Below, piece by piece: positions 25,711 to 33,994 of a stretch of DNA of 64,000 nt. Numbering within the stretch: position 1 is the stretch's first letter; each line of letters opens with the position of its first letter. The translations under genes and the position numbers were made by a program. This DNA comes from Paraburkholderia unamae (GTDB lineage Bacteria > Pseudomonadota > Gammaproteobacteria > Burkholderiales > Burkholderiaceae), in contig NZ_QLSU01000023.1 in NCBI RefSeq assembly GCF_003268775.1, positions 1 to 64,000 of the forward strand. Direction: 5' to 3'. The notes beneath the pieces were generated by a model. It saw nothing but the letters and a program-made list of their open reading frames with translations. It was not told where the DNA came from and ran no database searches.

Positions 25711-28119
25711 ATGATCAAACGTCCCCACACCAACGGCGGCGACAAGGGTCCGCAAGGCATCGGCGCATCGCTCAGGCGCAAGGAAGACGAGCGCTTCATG
25801 CACGGGCGCGGCGAGTACGTTCCCAACATCCGCATGGTCGGCATGCTCGACGTGGCGTTCGTGCGCAGCCCGGTCGCGCATGGTCATATCGTCGGCATCG
25901 AGAAGCCGGAGCCTTTCGCGCAGGCGGTGTATACGCTGGCCGATCTGGAGGGCGTGAAGCCCATCGTCGCCAATTCGGGCCTGCCCGGCTTCAAGCGCTC
26001 CGAGCAGCCCGTGCTCGCGAGCGGCAAGGTGCGCCAGGTCGGCGAGCCGGTCGCGATGTGCGTGGCCGCCACGCGCGCGCAAGCCGAAGATATCGCCGCG
26101 CAAGTGTTCGTCGACTTCGAGGAGCTGCCCGCTGTCGTCGACATGCTCGATGCGCGCCGCGAAGACTCAGCGCTCGTGCACGAGCATTGGGGCGACAACG
26201 TGTTTCTCGAGACCTTCGTCGATGCGAACCCCGACGTCGATCTCGACGCCATTCGCCGCGATGCGCCTATCCGCGTGCATCGCAAGCTGCGCACGGCGCG
26301 GCAAAGCATGGCGCCGATGGAGGGGCGCGGCGTCGTCGCCCATTGGGACCGCCGCCTCTCACAGCTGATCGTGCACACGTCCGCGCAAATGCCGCACATC
26401 ACGCGCACGGGTCTCGCGGAATGTCTCGGCCTCGACGAGGGACAAGTGCGCGTGATCGCGCCCGATGTCGGCGGCGGCTTCGGCTACAAGGGCATTCTGC
26501 TGCCCGAGGAAGTGTGTTGCGGCTGGCTCGCGATGCACCTGGAGAAGCCGGTGCGCTGGATCGAAGACCGCCGCGAACAGCTCACCGCCAACGCGAACTG
26601 CCGCGAGCACGATTACGACATCACCGGCTACGCGGATCGCGACGGCCGCCTGCTTGCTGTGGAGTGCGAAGCTCATGTGGATTCCGGGGCGTACTCGTCG
26701 TATCCGTTCTCCGCGTGCCTGGAGGCGGCGCAGGTCGGCAGCATTTTGCCGGGTCCGTACAAGATGGACCGTTTCCGCTGCCGGACGTGGTCGGTCGCGA
26801 CCAACAAGCCGCCGATCCTGCCCTATCGCGGCGTGGCGAGAACGGGCGTGTGCTACGCGATCGAAACCGTCATGGATGCGATTGCGCTCGAAGCCGGCAT
26901 CGAGCCTTATGAAGTGCGTCTGCGCAATCTCGTCCAGCCGCACGAGATGCCCTACGACAACATCACCAAAAAGCACTTCGACAGCGGCGATTATCCCGAG
27001 GCGGTGCGCCGCGCGATGGCCGCGATCGATCTGCCCGCGGTGCGCGCGCGTCAGCAGCGCGGCGAACCGGACGGACGGCGCATCGGCTTCGGCATGGCGG
27101 TCTTCTGCGAACAGGGCGCGCACGGCACGTCGGTGTACCACGGCTGGGGCATCCCGATGGTGCCGGGCTACGAGCCCGCGGTGATCCGCCTCACGCCCGA
27201 CGGCGTGCTCGAAGTGCGCGCGGGCGTGCATTCGCACGGCCAAAGCATGGAGACCACCCTCGCGCAGATCGCCCACGAAGTGCTCGGCATCGACACGGAC
27301 CGCGTGCGCATCGTGCTCGGCGATACGGGCGTCACGCCGTACTCGACGGGCACATGGGGCTCGCGCTCGATCGTGATGGCGGGCGGCGCGGTGGGCCGCG
27401 CCTCGAAGGAGCTCAAAGAACGCCTGCTGAAGATCGGCGCCCACCTGCTCCAGGAACCATTGGACGACGTGCGCTGGGAAAGCGGCGCGGTCGTCGGCAA
27501 GCAGGATTCGCGCACCTTGGCGCAGATCGCGCGCACCTGGTATCTCGCGCCGCAATTGCTGCCGCCCGATGTCGATCCGCGCGGCCTCGAAGTCTCGACG
27601 TCGTATCAGGCGAAGCGCGATTCGGGCACGTTCAGCTACGCATGTCACGCGGTGATCGTCGCCGTCGATCCGGTGCTCGGCCAGACCGAAATTCTGGACT
27701 ACGCCATTGTCGAAGACGGCGGCGTGCTCATCAATCCCATGGTCGTCGACGGGCAGGTCTACGGCGGCGCGGCCCAAGGCATCGGCACCGCGCTTTACGA
27801 AGCGATGCCCTATAGCGAAGACGGCCAGCCGCTCGCCTCGACGCTCGCCGACTATCTCTTGCCTGGCGCGACCGAGGTGCCCGCGATTCGCATCGAGCAC
27901 ATGGAAACGCCGGCGCCCTATACCGAGTTCGGGCAGAAAGGCATTGGCGAAAGCGGCGCAATCGGGCCGCCCGCGGCACTGTCCAACGCCGTCAACGATG
28001 CGTTGCGCGGCCTCGGTGTGCGCATCGACCAGTTGCCGGTCACGCCGCGGCTGATCGTCGAAGCGCTCGCCAGACGCCGAGAGCAGCAGGCCAACTCACT
28101 CAAGGAACTCCCCGCATGA
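25711..28119 (+). CDS. Molybdenum hydroxylase, large (molybdopterin-binding) subunit, xanthine dehydrogenase/CoxL family
   Basis: 802 residues of the xanthine oxidase-type large subunit. The N-terminal ab-hammerhead domain is GIGASLRRKEDERFMHGRGEY. Molybdopterin contacts include DVGGGFGYKG, YRGVARTGVCYAIE and GTWGSRSIVMAGGA, and the C-terminal active-site glutamate is Glu747 in GQKGIGESGAIG. The active-site loop YRGVART is not the cysteine-bearing loop of true aerobic CO dehydrogenase, so the substrate is an aldehyde or N-heterocycle rather than CO. The stop overlaps the FAD-subunit start (ATGA). It should hydroxylate a ring carbon using water, passing electrons through the next two subunits. 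Insertion of the cofactor is presumably helped by XdhC at 37470. Confidence 0.92.
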   Translation: MIKRPHTNGGDKGPQGIGASLRRKEDERFMHGRGEYVPNIRMVGMLDVAFVRSPVAHGHIVGIEKPEPFAQAVYTLADLEGVKPIVANSGLPGFKRSEQPVLASGKVRQVGEPVAMCVAATRAQAEDIAAQVFVDFEELPAVVDMLDARREDSALVHEHWGDNVFLETFVDANPDVDLDAIRRDAPIRVHRKLRTARQSMAPMEGRGVVAHWDRRLSQLIVHTSAQMPHITRTGLAECLGLDEGQVRVIAPDVGGGFGYKGILLPEEVCCGWLAMHLEKPVRWIEDRREQLTANANCREHDYDITGYADRDGRLLAVECEAHVDSGAYSSYPFSACLEAAQVGSILPGPYKMDRFRCRTWSVATNKPPILPYRGVARTGVCYAIETVMDAIALEAGIEPYEVRLRNLVQPHEMPYDNITKKHFDSGDYPEAVRRAMAAIDLPAVRARQQRGEPDGRRIGFGMAVFCEQGAHGTSVYHGWGIPMVPGYEPAVIRLTPDGVLEVRAGVHSHGQSMETTLAQIAHEVLGIDTDRVRIVLGDTGVTPYSTGTWGSRSIVMAGGAVGRASKELKERLLKIGAHLLQEPLDDVRWESGAVVGKQDSRTLAQIARTWYLAPQLLPPDVDPRGLEVSTSYQAKRDSGTFSYACHAVIVAVDPVLGQTEILDYAIVEDGGVLINPMVVDGQVYGGAAQGIGTALYEAMPYSEDGQPLASTLADYLLPGATEVPAIRIEHMETPAPYTEFGQKGIGESGAIGPPAALSNAVNDALRGLGVRIDQLPVTPRLIVEALARRREQQANSLKELPA

Positions 28120-28949
28120 AAGCCGCGCCCTACGACTACGCGAAGCCGGCCGCCTGCGACGAGGCCATTGCGCTCATCGGCCCGGCCGACGGCAGCGGCA
28201 AATTCGTGGCCGGCAGCCAGTCACTCGGACCGATGATGAACCTGCGCCTCGCGCAGCCGGAAAAACTCGTCGATCTGCGCGGCATCGAGGCGCTGCGTGC
28301 GTGCCGCATCGACAACGAGGTCGTCACGCTCGGCGCGTGCGTGACACATGCGCAGATCGAGGACGGCAAGATCGACACGGGCACGCGCGGGTTCATGGAG
28401 CACGTCGCGCGCAGCATCGCTTATCGCGCGGTGCGCAATCGCGGCACGCTCGGCGGCAGTCTCGTGCACGCCGATCCGGCCGCCGACTGGATCAACTCGA
28501 TGTGCGCGCTCGACGCGCAATGCCTGGTGAGCGGTCCGGGCGGCGCACGCACGATCGGCAACAGCGAGTGGATGTCCGGCGCCTTCACGACCGCGCTCGA
28601 AGCCGACGAGATTCTGACCGCCGTGCGCTTCACACGCCTTTCGCCAACGGCACGCTGGAGCTACTACAAGGTCAACCGCAAGCCGGGTGAGTTCGCGGAA
28701 GCCATCGCCGTGTTCATCGACGACGCGGTGCGCGGCGTGTGCCGTGCCGTGATCGGCGCGCTCGACGCGCCGCCTTACGCGATCACGGACGCGCGCGAAC
28801 TGCTCGCCGCCGATCCGGCCGCAACGTGCTTCGACGCTCATCTGGAAGCGGCGGGCGTCGAAGCGGGCAGCTACGAACATGAGGTGCATCGCGCCGCGCT
28901 CGTGCGCGCGGCGGCGGGCATTCGCAATCAGAAAGGGAGCGCATCATGA
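28116..28949 (+). CDS. Molybdenum hydroxylase, FAD-binding medium subunit (CoxM type)
   Basis: 277 residues. The two FAD-binding motifs are AGSQSLGPMMNLRL near residue 31 and TLGGSLVHADPAADW near 113, where CoxM-type proteins have AGGQSLLP and TIGGSL. The C-terminal CO-dehydrogenase flavoprotein domain (FAEAIAVFIDD) follows. It carries electrons from the iron-sulphur subunit to the final acceptor. It overlaps both neighbours by ATGA and is preceded by AAGGAACT, so the three subunits are translationally coupled. Confidence 0.93.
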   Translation: MKAAPYDYAKPAACDEAIALIGPADGSGKFVAGSQSLGPMMNLRLAQPEKLVDLRGIEALRACRIDNEVVTLGACVTHAQIEDGKIDTGTRGFMEHVARSIAYRAVRNRGTLGGSLVHADPAADWINSMCALDAQCLVSGPGGARTIGNSEWMSGAFTTALEADEILTAVRFTRLSPTARWSYYKVNRKPGEFAEAIAVFIDDAVRGVCRAVIGALDAPPYAITDARELLAADPAATCFDAHLEAAGVEAGSYEHEVHRAALVRAAAGIRNQKGSAS

Positions 28950-29467
28950 GCGACGCCTACGTCAAGACGATCGAGCTCGTCGTCAATCAGGCGACGGTCG
29001 CCGACCGCGTCGAGCCGCGCACGAGCCTCGCCGACTTCCTGCGCGAACAGCGCATGCTGTGCGGCACCAACATCGGCTGCGAACAAGGCGTTTGCGGCGC
29101 ATGCACGATCGAGGTGGACGGCGTGCCGACTCGTTCCTGCATCACCCCCGCGATCAGTTGCGCGGGCAGCGCGGTGCGCACCATCGAAGGCTTCGACGAC
29201 GACGCCACCATGAACGAGCTGCGCGCCGCCTTCAGCGCCGAACACGCGCTGCAATGCGGCTACTGCACGCCGGGCATGCTGATGAGCGCGCGCGACATCG
29301 TCACCCGCCTGCCCGACGCCGACGACGCCCGCGTGCGCCTCGAACTCTCCGGCAACCTGTGCCGCTGCACCGGCTACGTGGGCATCGTGCGCGCCATCCG
29401 CCGCGTGCTCGACGCACGCCGCGCGCGCGCGGCGGTCCCGCTTGCGGCGCTCGCCGTGACGGCTTGA
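28946..29467 (+). CDS. Molybdenum hydroxylase, 2Fe-2S small subunit (CoxS type)
   Basis: 173 residues with two [2Fe-2S] domains. The plant-ferredoxin-type cluster has Cys45, Cys50, Cys53 and Cys65 in GCEQGVCGACT...RSC. The all-helical second cluster is given by LQCGYCTPGML and GNLCRCTGY. The TSLADFLRE start and overall length match CoxS-type subunits. A good ribosome site (AAAGGGAG) lies inside the end of the preceding gene, and the start overlaps its stop. The tail after residue 150 is alanine- and arginine-rich and is not conserved in the family. Confidence 0.95.
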   Translation: MSDAYVKTIELVVNQATVADRVEPRTSLADFLREQRMLCGTNIGCEQGVCGACTIEVDGVPTRSCITPAISCAGSAVRTIEGFDDDATMNELRAAFSAEHALQCGYCTPGMLMSARDIVTRLPDADDARVRLELSGNLCRCTGYVGIVRAIRRVLDARRARAAVPLAALAVTA

Positions 29468-29492
29468 AGCATCGAATACGGAATCTATCGCC

Positions 29493-30209
29493 ATGGAAAT
29501 CGAACAAAGCTTCACCGTGCCCTATCCGCGCGACGCCGTTTGGGCGCACTTTCACGATACGCCCGGCATCGTCGCGTGCCTGCCCGGCGCATCGCTCACC
29601 GCGCCGGTCGAGAACGGTCTGCTCAAGCTGGCGATGACCGTCAAGCTCGGGCCGATCGTCGCCTCGTTCGCGGGCGACGGCGAGATGACGCTCGACGACG
29701 CCGGGCATCGCGGCAGCATCACCGGCACGGGCGTGGACCGCAAGAGCGCTTCGCGCGTGAAGGGCGTGGCGTCGTTCGCGCTCGCTCCGGTGAGCGCGGG
29801 GGAAACGCGCGTCGATGTGAAGGTGGACTATGCGATCAGCGGCAGTCTCGCTCAGTTCTCGCGCGGCGGCATCGTGAAGGAACTGGCCACGCGCATGACC
29901 GAAGCGTTCGCGGCAAACCTCAAGGCGAAACTCGACGAGGCGGGCGCGGCGGAGATCCGCTTGGATGCGCCAGCCGAGGCGGTACCCGTCGAGCCCGAAG
30001 GCGTCGCGGCGGCGCAGCCGGTTGCGCACACCACCGACGTTCCCGCGCAGTATGCGCAAACCGCACACACCGCACAGGACGCGCCCGCCGCACCGCGCCC
30101 CGCTCCTGCGCGCGCCCAGCCGGTCAACGCGCCGCTCGACGTCGGCCAACTGTTCTGGAAGGTGCTTTGGTCGCGGCTGCGCGGACTCTTCAGTTTCGCG
30201 AGCCGCTGA
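29493..30209 (+). CDS. CoxG/SRPBCC-family protein
   Basis: 238 residues. The first about 150 match the CoxG-type SRPBCC lipid/ligand-binding fold: EQSFTVPYPRDAVWAHFHD, IVACLPGASLT, VSAGETRVDVKVDYAISGSL. Then comes a proline/alanine-rich linker (about 165-215) and a short amphipathic end (FWKVLWSRLRGLFSF) that may attach it to the membrane. CoxG proteins accompany molybdenum hydroxylases and are thought to recruit the enzyme to membrane quinone. Here that fits its place right after the small subunit. The recruiting role is known for relatives and inferred here. Confidence 0.85.
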   Translation: MEIEQSFTVPYPRDAVWAHFHDTPGIVACLPGASLTAPVENGLLKLAMTVKLGPIVASFAGDGEMTLDDAGHRGSITGTGVDRKSASRVKGVASFALAPVSAGETRVDVKVDYAISGSLAQFSRGGIVKELATRMTEAFAANLKAKLDEAGAAEIRLDAPAEAVPVEPEGVAAAQPVAHTTDVPAQYAQTAHTAQDAPAAPRPAPARAQPVNAPLDVGQLFWKVLWSRLRGLFSFASR

Positions 30210-30211
30210 CG

Positions 30212-31405
30212 ATGCGCGCCGACGATGCCAACGCGCGCGCCCTGCGCCGCGTGCATGCGGTGCGCCCGCACTGGCGCGGCGTCGTTGCCGCGCGCGACGC
30301 GGTGCGTTTGCCGGCGTTCACGCTGTTGCACGCCGGGCCGCCTTTCGAAGACGCACGCAGGCCTTCCGCTGTGGTGATTTCATCGGCAGTCCTATGCTGC
30401 CTTTATGAAGGCTGGGCAAAGGACGAAGCGCACGCCGAACGTCTCATCGCGCAAGGTGAGGTGCGCCTTGAAAGCGCCCAGTCGTATGGCGTGGTCACGC
30501 CGCTCGCCGCCGTAATCTCGCCGCGCACGCGCCTTGTCGAAGTGGCCGATGCGCAGGCCCCCGCGGCACGCGCGTGGTCGTTGCTCGGCAGCGGCGCGGG
30601 ACCGCAGATCCGGTTCGGCAGCCGCGACCCGCGAATCCTCGAACGCATGAAGTGGCGCGACGAAGTGCTCGCGCCGGTGCTGGATCAAGGGCTCGCGCAC
30701 GGTGCGCTCGACCTGTTCCCACTCGCGCAAGCCGGTCTCGACAGCGGCGACGACCTGCATGCGCGCACCACCGGCGCGACCGCCGCGCTGCGCGCGTTGC
30801 TGGCGTCGCGTTTGAATCACGCCGAGGTCGATGCGATGCTCGCGCAAACGCCCCTCTTCTTCCTGACGCCCTGGATGGCCGCGTGCGCTTTGATGCTTGC
30901 GGCGGCGGCGCAGGCGGGCGAGCCGGCGTCGACGCTGGTGGTGGCGCTCGCGGGCAACGGCGAGCGCGTGGGCATCCGGCTCGCGGGCGCGCCCTCGCGC
31001 TGGATCACCGCCGATGCGCGCGCGCCGGAAGGCCCGCGTATCGATCGGGACCAGGTAGCGGCGGCCGCGCCGCTCACGGGCGACAGCGGCGTGATCGATG
31101 CGGCCGGGTTCGGCGCACAGGCACTCGCCCATGCCCCCGAGCCTGCGCAGGCCTTCGAGGCCTGGTTCCCCGCGGCCGCGCATGATCGGCAAGCGCGCAT
31201 CCACACAGCGCCTCACCCTGCGTTCGGCCGGTTGCCCGGCGTGCTCGACGCCGCGCGCGTCGTTCGCGAAGACATCGCGGCGCGCGCGGCGATTGCGATG
31301 ATTGCGGCAGACGGGCGCTCGGGCTTGCTGGGCCGCGGCATCTACACCGCGCCCCCCGAACTCTTCGCGCGCGCCTTGAACAGCCTCCACGGTGAAACCG
31401 CATGA
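30212..31405 (+). CDS. DUF1116-family protein (AllG-like, oxamate carbamoyltransferase-related)
   Basis: 397 residues. The ATG at 30212 lies two bases after the CoxG stop. DUF1116-like segments are LLHAGPPFE, a hydrophobic stretch ending CLYEGWA, VVTPLAAVISPRTRLVEV, QIRFGSRDPRILERMKW, and DLFPLAQAGLDSGDDLHAR, in the same order as in YahG/YlbE/AllG proteins. AllG is one of three subunits of the oxamate carbamoyltransferase of anaerobic allantoin breakdown. No AllF (FdrA-like) or AllH partner is present here, so the reaction may differ. Position inside a Mo-hydroxylase/amidase operon with HpxZ- and HpxW-like genes points to oxalurate or oxamate chemistry. Assignment is by remembered family pattern. 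Confidence 0.72.
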   Translation: MRADDANARALRRVHAVRPHWRGVVAARDAVRLPAFTLLHAGPPFEDARRPSAVVISSAVLCCLYEGWAKDEAHAERLIAQGEVRLESAQSYGVVTPLAAVISPRTRLVEVADAQAPAARAWSLLGSGAGPQIRFGSRDPRILERMKWRDEVLAPVLDQGLAHGALDLFPLAQAGLDSGDDLHARTTGATAALRALLASRLNHAEVDAMLAQTPLFFLTPWMAACALMLAAAAQAGEPASTLVVALAGNGERVGIRLAGAPSRWITADARAPEGPRIDRDQVAAAAPLTGDSGVIDAAGFGAQALAHAPEPAQAFEAWFPAAAHDRQARIHTAPHPAFGRLPGVLDAARVVREDIAARAAIAMIAADGRSGLLGRGIYTAPPELFARALNSLHGETA

Positions 31406-31791
31406 GCACGGAGCCGATCAACGATCCCGCGACGCTGGCCGCCGTCGAAGCCGCCTTCGATGCATACGAGCGGGCGCTCACGACCAACGACGTTCCGGTT
31501 CTCGACACGCTGTTCTGGGACAGTCCGCATACGCTGCGCTACGGCGCGACGGAGAATTTGCAGGGCTACGAAGCGATCCGCGCTTTTCGCGCGCAGCGGC
31601 CGGGCAAGGGCCTCACGCGCACGATCATCGACCGGTCTGTGACGACCTTCGGCACGCAGTTCGCGGTGGCGAACATCACGTTTGCACGCGCGGGCGAGTC
31701 GCGTATCGGCCGACAGTCGCAGACGTGGGCGTGCATCGACGGTCAATGGCGTGTCGTCGCCGCACATGTCAGCTGGATGGAGCCGTCATGA
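31402..31791 (+). CDS. hpxZ: HpxZ/AtzH-like NTF2-fold protein (DUF3225)
   Basis: 129 residues, overlapping the previous stop by four bases. The NTF2-like cone is evident: FDAYERALTTNDVPVLDTLFW, RYGATENLQGYEAIRAFRAQR, and the C-terminal QTWACIDGQWRVVAAHVSWM. This matches oxalurate catabolism protein HpxZ and AtzH of cyanurate operons, which sit next to amidases and may stabilise them or act on an unstable product. The next gene, again overlapping by ATGA, encodes an amidase, the expected neighbour. The small HpxX/AtzG subunit usually found with them is absent. Confidence 0.82.
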   Translation: MSTEPINDPATLAAVEAAFDAYERALTTNDVPVLDTLFWDSPHTLRYGATENLQGYEAIRAFRAQRPGKGLTRTIIDRSVTTFGTQFAVANITFARAGESRIGRQSQTWACIDGQWRVVAAHVSWMEPS

Positions 31792-33005
31792 CTCGCAGCG
31801 ATCTTCTCCAACCCGGCCGGCACGGCGCATTCGTGGCCGACGGCTTCGACGCCCTGCCCGCCGGCGCGTTGCCCGCGCGCACGGGCGGCAAGCTCGCAGG
31901 AAAACGTCTCGCGGTGAAGGATGTGTTCGATATCGCGGGGCTGCGTACGGGCAGCGGCAATCCCGCGTGGCGCGAAGCCCAGCCGGTCGCCGCGCGCACC
32001 GCGCTCGCCGTTCGCGCGTTGCTCGAAGAAGGCGCGCAGTGGATCGGCAAGACCGTGACCGACGAACTCACCTACAGCCTCGCAGGCGTGAACGCGCACT
32101 ACGGCACGCCCGTCAATCCCGCCGATCCCACGCGCATTCCGGGCGGCTCGTCGTCGGGTTCGGTCGTGGCCGTGGCGGCGGGTCATGCGGACATCGCGCT
32201 CGGCACCGATTGCGGCGGCTCGGTGCGCCTGCCCGCGAGCTATTGCGGCGTGTGGGGCATGCGGCCCACGCATGGCCGCATCGCGACGGACGGCTGTCTC
32301 ACGCTCGCGCACAGCTTCGACACGATCGGCTGGTTCGCGCGCGACGCCCGCACGCTAACGGATCTGTTCGAGGTGCTGGCGCGCAGCGTCGTCGCGCCAG
32401 GCGGCGAATCATTCGCACTGCACGTGCCGCGCACCATGCTCGCGTGCCTCGATGCGCCAGTGGCGGCGCACTTCGAGTCGTCGCTGCGCTCGCTTGGCGG
32501 CGCGGTGAAGTGGGTCGCACCCGGCGATTCGCTTGCCGATTGGGCGCAGGCGTTTCGCGTGTTGCAGGCGGCGGAAATCGCGCAACGTTACGGCGCGTGG
32601 GTGCGCGAGCATGCCGGGAGCTTCGGCGCCGACGTGGGCGCGCGCTTCGCGACGAGCCTCACGGTGACCTGCGAGCAGATCGCCGAAGCACAGCGCGTGC
32701 GCATCGAAGCGATCCGAACGATGGCCCATTCACTTGCGCACGCAACGTTCTGGCTCGTGCCGACGGTGCCGGGCGTCGCGCCGCGCGCGGACGCTTCGGC
32801 GCAAACGGTCGATCATGCGCGAGCGCGTGCGCAGCAGATGCTTTGCGTCGCCGGCCTAGCGGGTCTGCCGCAAGTGAGCATGCCGTGGATGCGCTTCGAA
32901 GGCGCGCCCGTCGGCCTCTCGATCATCGGTGCGCGCGGCGAGGACGAAGGCGTGTTGCGCGTCGCGCACGCAGTGCACGAAGCCATGCGCATGGCTGAGC
33001 GATAA
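31788..33005 (+). CDS. Amidase-signature family hydrolase
   Basis: 405 residues with the Ser-cisSer-Lys triad region intact: KRLAVKDVFDIAG (catalytic Lys), GGSSSGSVVAVAAG (cis-Ser) and TDCGGSVRLPASYCGVWGMR (nucleophile Ser). It is shorter than AtzF/allophanate hydrolase and lacks their C-terminal domain. It hydrolyses an amide to acid plus ammonia or a urea-type group. Coupling to the HpxZ-like gene suggests a ureido or oxalurate-like substrate, by analogy with HpxY and AtzE. It ends the tightly overlapped block that starts with the amidohydrolase. Confidence 0.88.
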   Translation: MTRSDLLQPGRHGAFVADGFDALPAGALPARTGGKLAGKRLAVKDVFDIAGLRTGSGNPAWREAQPVAARTALAVRALLEEGAQWIGKTVTDELTYSLAGVNAHYGTPVNPADPTRIPGGSSSGSVVAVAAGHADIALGTDCGGSVRLPASYCGVWGMRPTHGRIATDGCLTLAHSFDTIGWFARDARTLTDLFEVLARSVVAPGGESFALHVPRTMLACLDAPVAAHFESSLRSLGGAVKWVAPGDSLADWAQAFRVLQAAEIAQRYGAWVREHAGSFGADVGARFATSLTVTCEQIAEAQRVRIEAIRTMAHSLAHATFWLVPTVPGVAPRADASAQTVDHARARAQQMLCVAGLAGLPQVSMPWMRFEGAPVGLSIIGARGEDEGVLRVAHAVHEAMRMAER

Positions 33006-33012
33006 GTTTCCT

Positions 33013-33029
33013 GCCAGGTCGACCCTGGC
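33013..33029 (+). repeat. Inverted repeat between the amidase and dioxygenase genes
   Basis: GCCAGG (33013-33018) and CCTGGC (33024-33029) pair across a 5-base centre, eight bases after the amidase stop. There is no T-run, so it is more likely an mRNA processing or stability stem, or an operator, than a terminator. Confidence 0.35.
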
Positions 33030-33080
33030 GTCCAGATGATGCATGCGTTGTCCCGCTCGAACCCACACCAGAGGAATGTT

Positions 33081-33911
33081 ATGACGAAGCACTTGACGGA
33101 TGCGCAGGTGGCGCATTTCAAACAATACGGCTATGTCTTTCCGATGCGGGCGATCAGCGCGCAGGAGGCCACGGCGTATCGCCGCGTGATCGAGCAATAC
33201 GAGGCCGCCTCCGGCGAGGACGTCAACAAGACCTTGAAGATCAAGGGCCACCTGGCCCTGCCTGCGATCGTCGAACTCGCGCGCCACCCTGCCATTCTCG
33301 ATGCGGTCGAGGATCTCATCGGGCCGGACATCATGCTGTTCGGCGCGTCGATATTCGCAAAGAACGGCCGCGATCCTCGCTACGTGTCGTGGCATCAGGA
33401 CTCCACCTACTTCGGGCTCACGCCGCACGAGGAAGTGACGGTCTGGGTCGCGCTCACGCCCGCGAATTCCGTCAACGGCGTGCTGCGCGTCTTGCCGGCC
33501 TCGCATAGCGGCCCGGATCTGAAGCATGTCGAGACCTACGCGAAAGACAACATGCTGGCGAAGGGCCAGACGCTTGTCGATATCGATGAGGACCTTGCCG
33601 TGGAGATGCCGCTCCAGCCCGGCGAGTTCTCGATGCATCACGAGCGCACGGCGCACAGTTCGCTGCCCAACCGCTCGGACGACCGGCGCATCGGCTTCGC
33701 ATTTTTCTATGTGCCCGCGCATGTGCAATCGGCCACGGGCCGCCGGCGCGCGACGCTCGTACGCGGCACCGACCGCTTCGGTCACTGGGACGCCGACACG
33801 CTGCCCGAATACGACTGCGATCCGCGCTCGATGAGCGAACTCGCGCAAACGTGGGGCAAATACAAGGATGGTGAAGTGAAGCAGGCCGCCGACATGGCTT
33901 CGCCGCAATGA
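33081..33911 (+). CDS. Phytanoyl-CoA dioxygenase (PhyH)-family Fe(II)/2-oxoglutarate oxygenase
   Basis: 276 residues. The ATG at 33081 follows GAGGA with proper spacing, which decides against the upstream in-frame ATG. The iron site is H-x-D in SWHQDSTYFGL plus the distal histidine in MHHERTAHSSLPN, and RIGFAFFYVP supplies the 2-oxoglutarate arginine. The N-terminal HFKQYGYVFPM is typical of PhyH proteins. It would hydroxylate or oxidatively cleave a small substrate using O2 and 2-oxoglutarate. Placement at the end of the catabolic operon suggests a pathway intermediate or an N-alkylated substrate. The actual compound is unknown. Confidence 0.85.
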   Translation: MTKHLTDAQVAHFKQYGYVFPMRAISAQEATAYRRVIEQYEAASGEDVNKTLKIKGHLALPAIVELARHPAILDAVEDLIGPDIMLFGASIFAKNGRDPRYVSWHQDSTYFGLTPHEEVTVWVALTPANSVNGVLRVLPASHSGPDLKHVETYAKDNMLAKGQTLVDIDEDLAVEMPLQPGEFSMHHERTAHSSLPNRSDDRRIGFAFFYVPAHVQSATGRRRATLVRGTDRFGHWDADTLPEYDCDPRSMSELAQTWGKYKDGEVKQAADMASPQ

Positions 33912-33919
33912 TTCAGGCA

Positions 33920-33956
33920 ACGCTCATCGCTGCGCGCCGGTCGCGGCGATGAGCGT
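33920..33956. terminator. Bidirectional hairpin between convergent units
   Basis: A perfect 11-bp stem (33920-33930 with 33946-33956, arms ACGCTCATCGC and GCGATGAGCGT) with a 15-base loop. It sits between the dioxygenase gene (+) and the ABC transporter operon (-). There is no U-run, but its strength and position fit a shared transcription end. Confidence 0.6.
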
Positions 33957-33994
33957 GCGCCTCAGTTGAACCTCCGTTAAACCTCAGGCAAACC

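Noticed and set aside
25711..29467. Aerobic carbon monoxide dehydrogenase (coxMSL)
   Set aside because: Subunit types match, but the large subunit has YRGVART instead of the cysteine-bearing loop of true CO dehydrogenase, and the neighbours are catabolic hydrolases.
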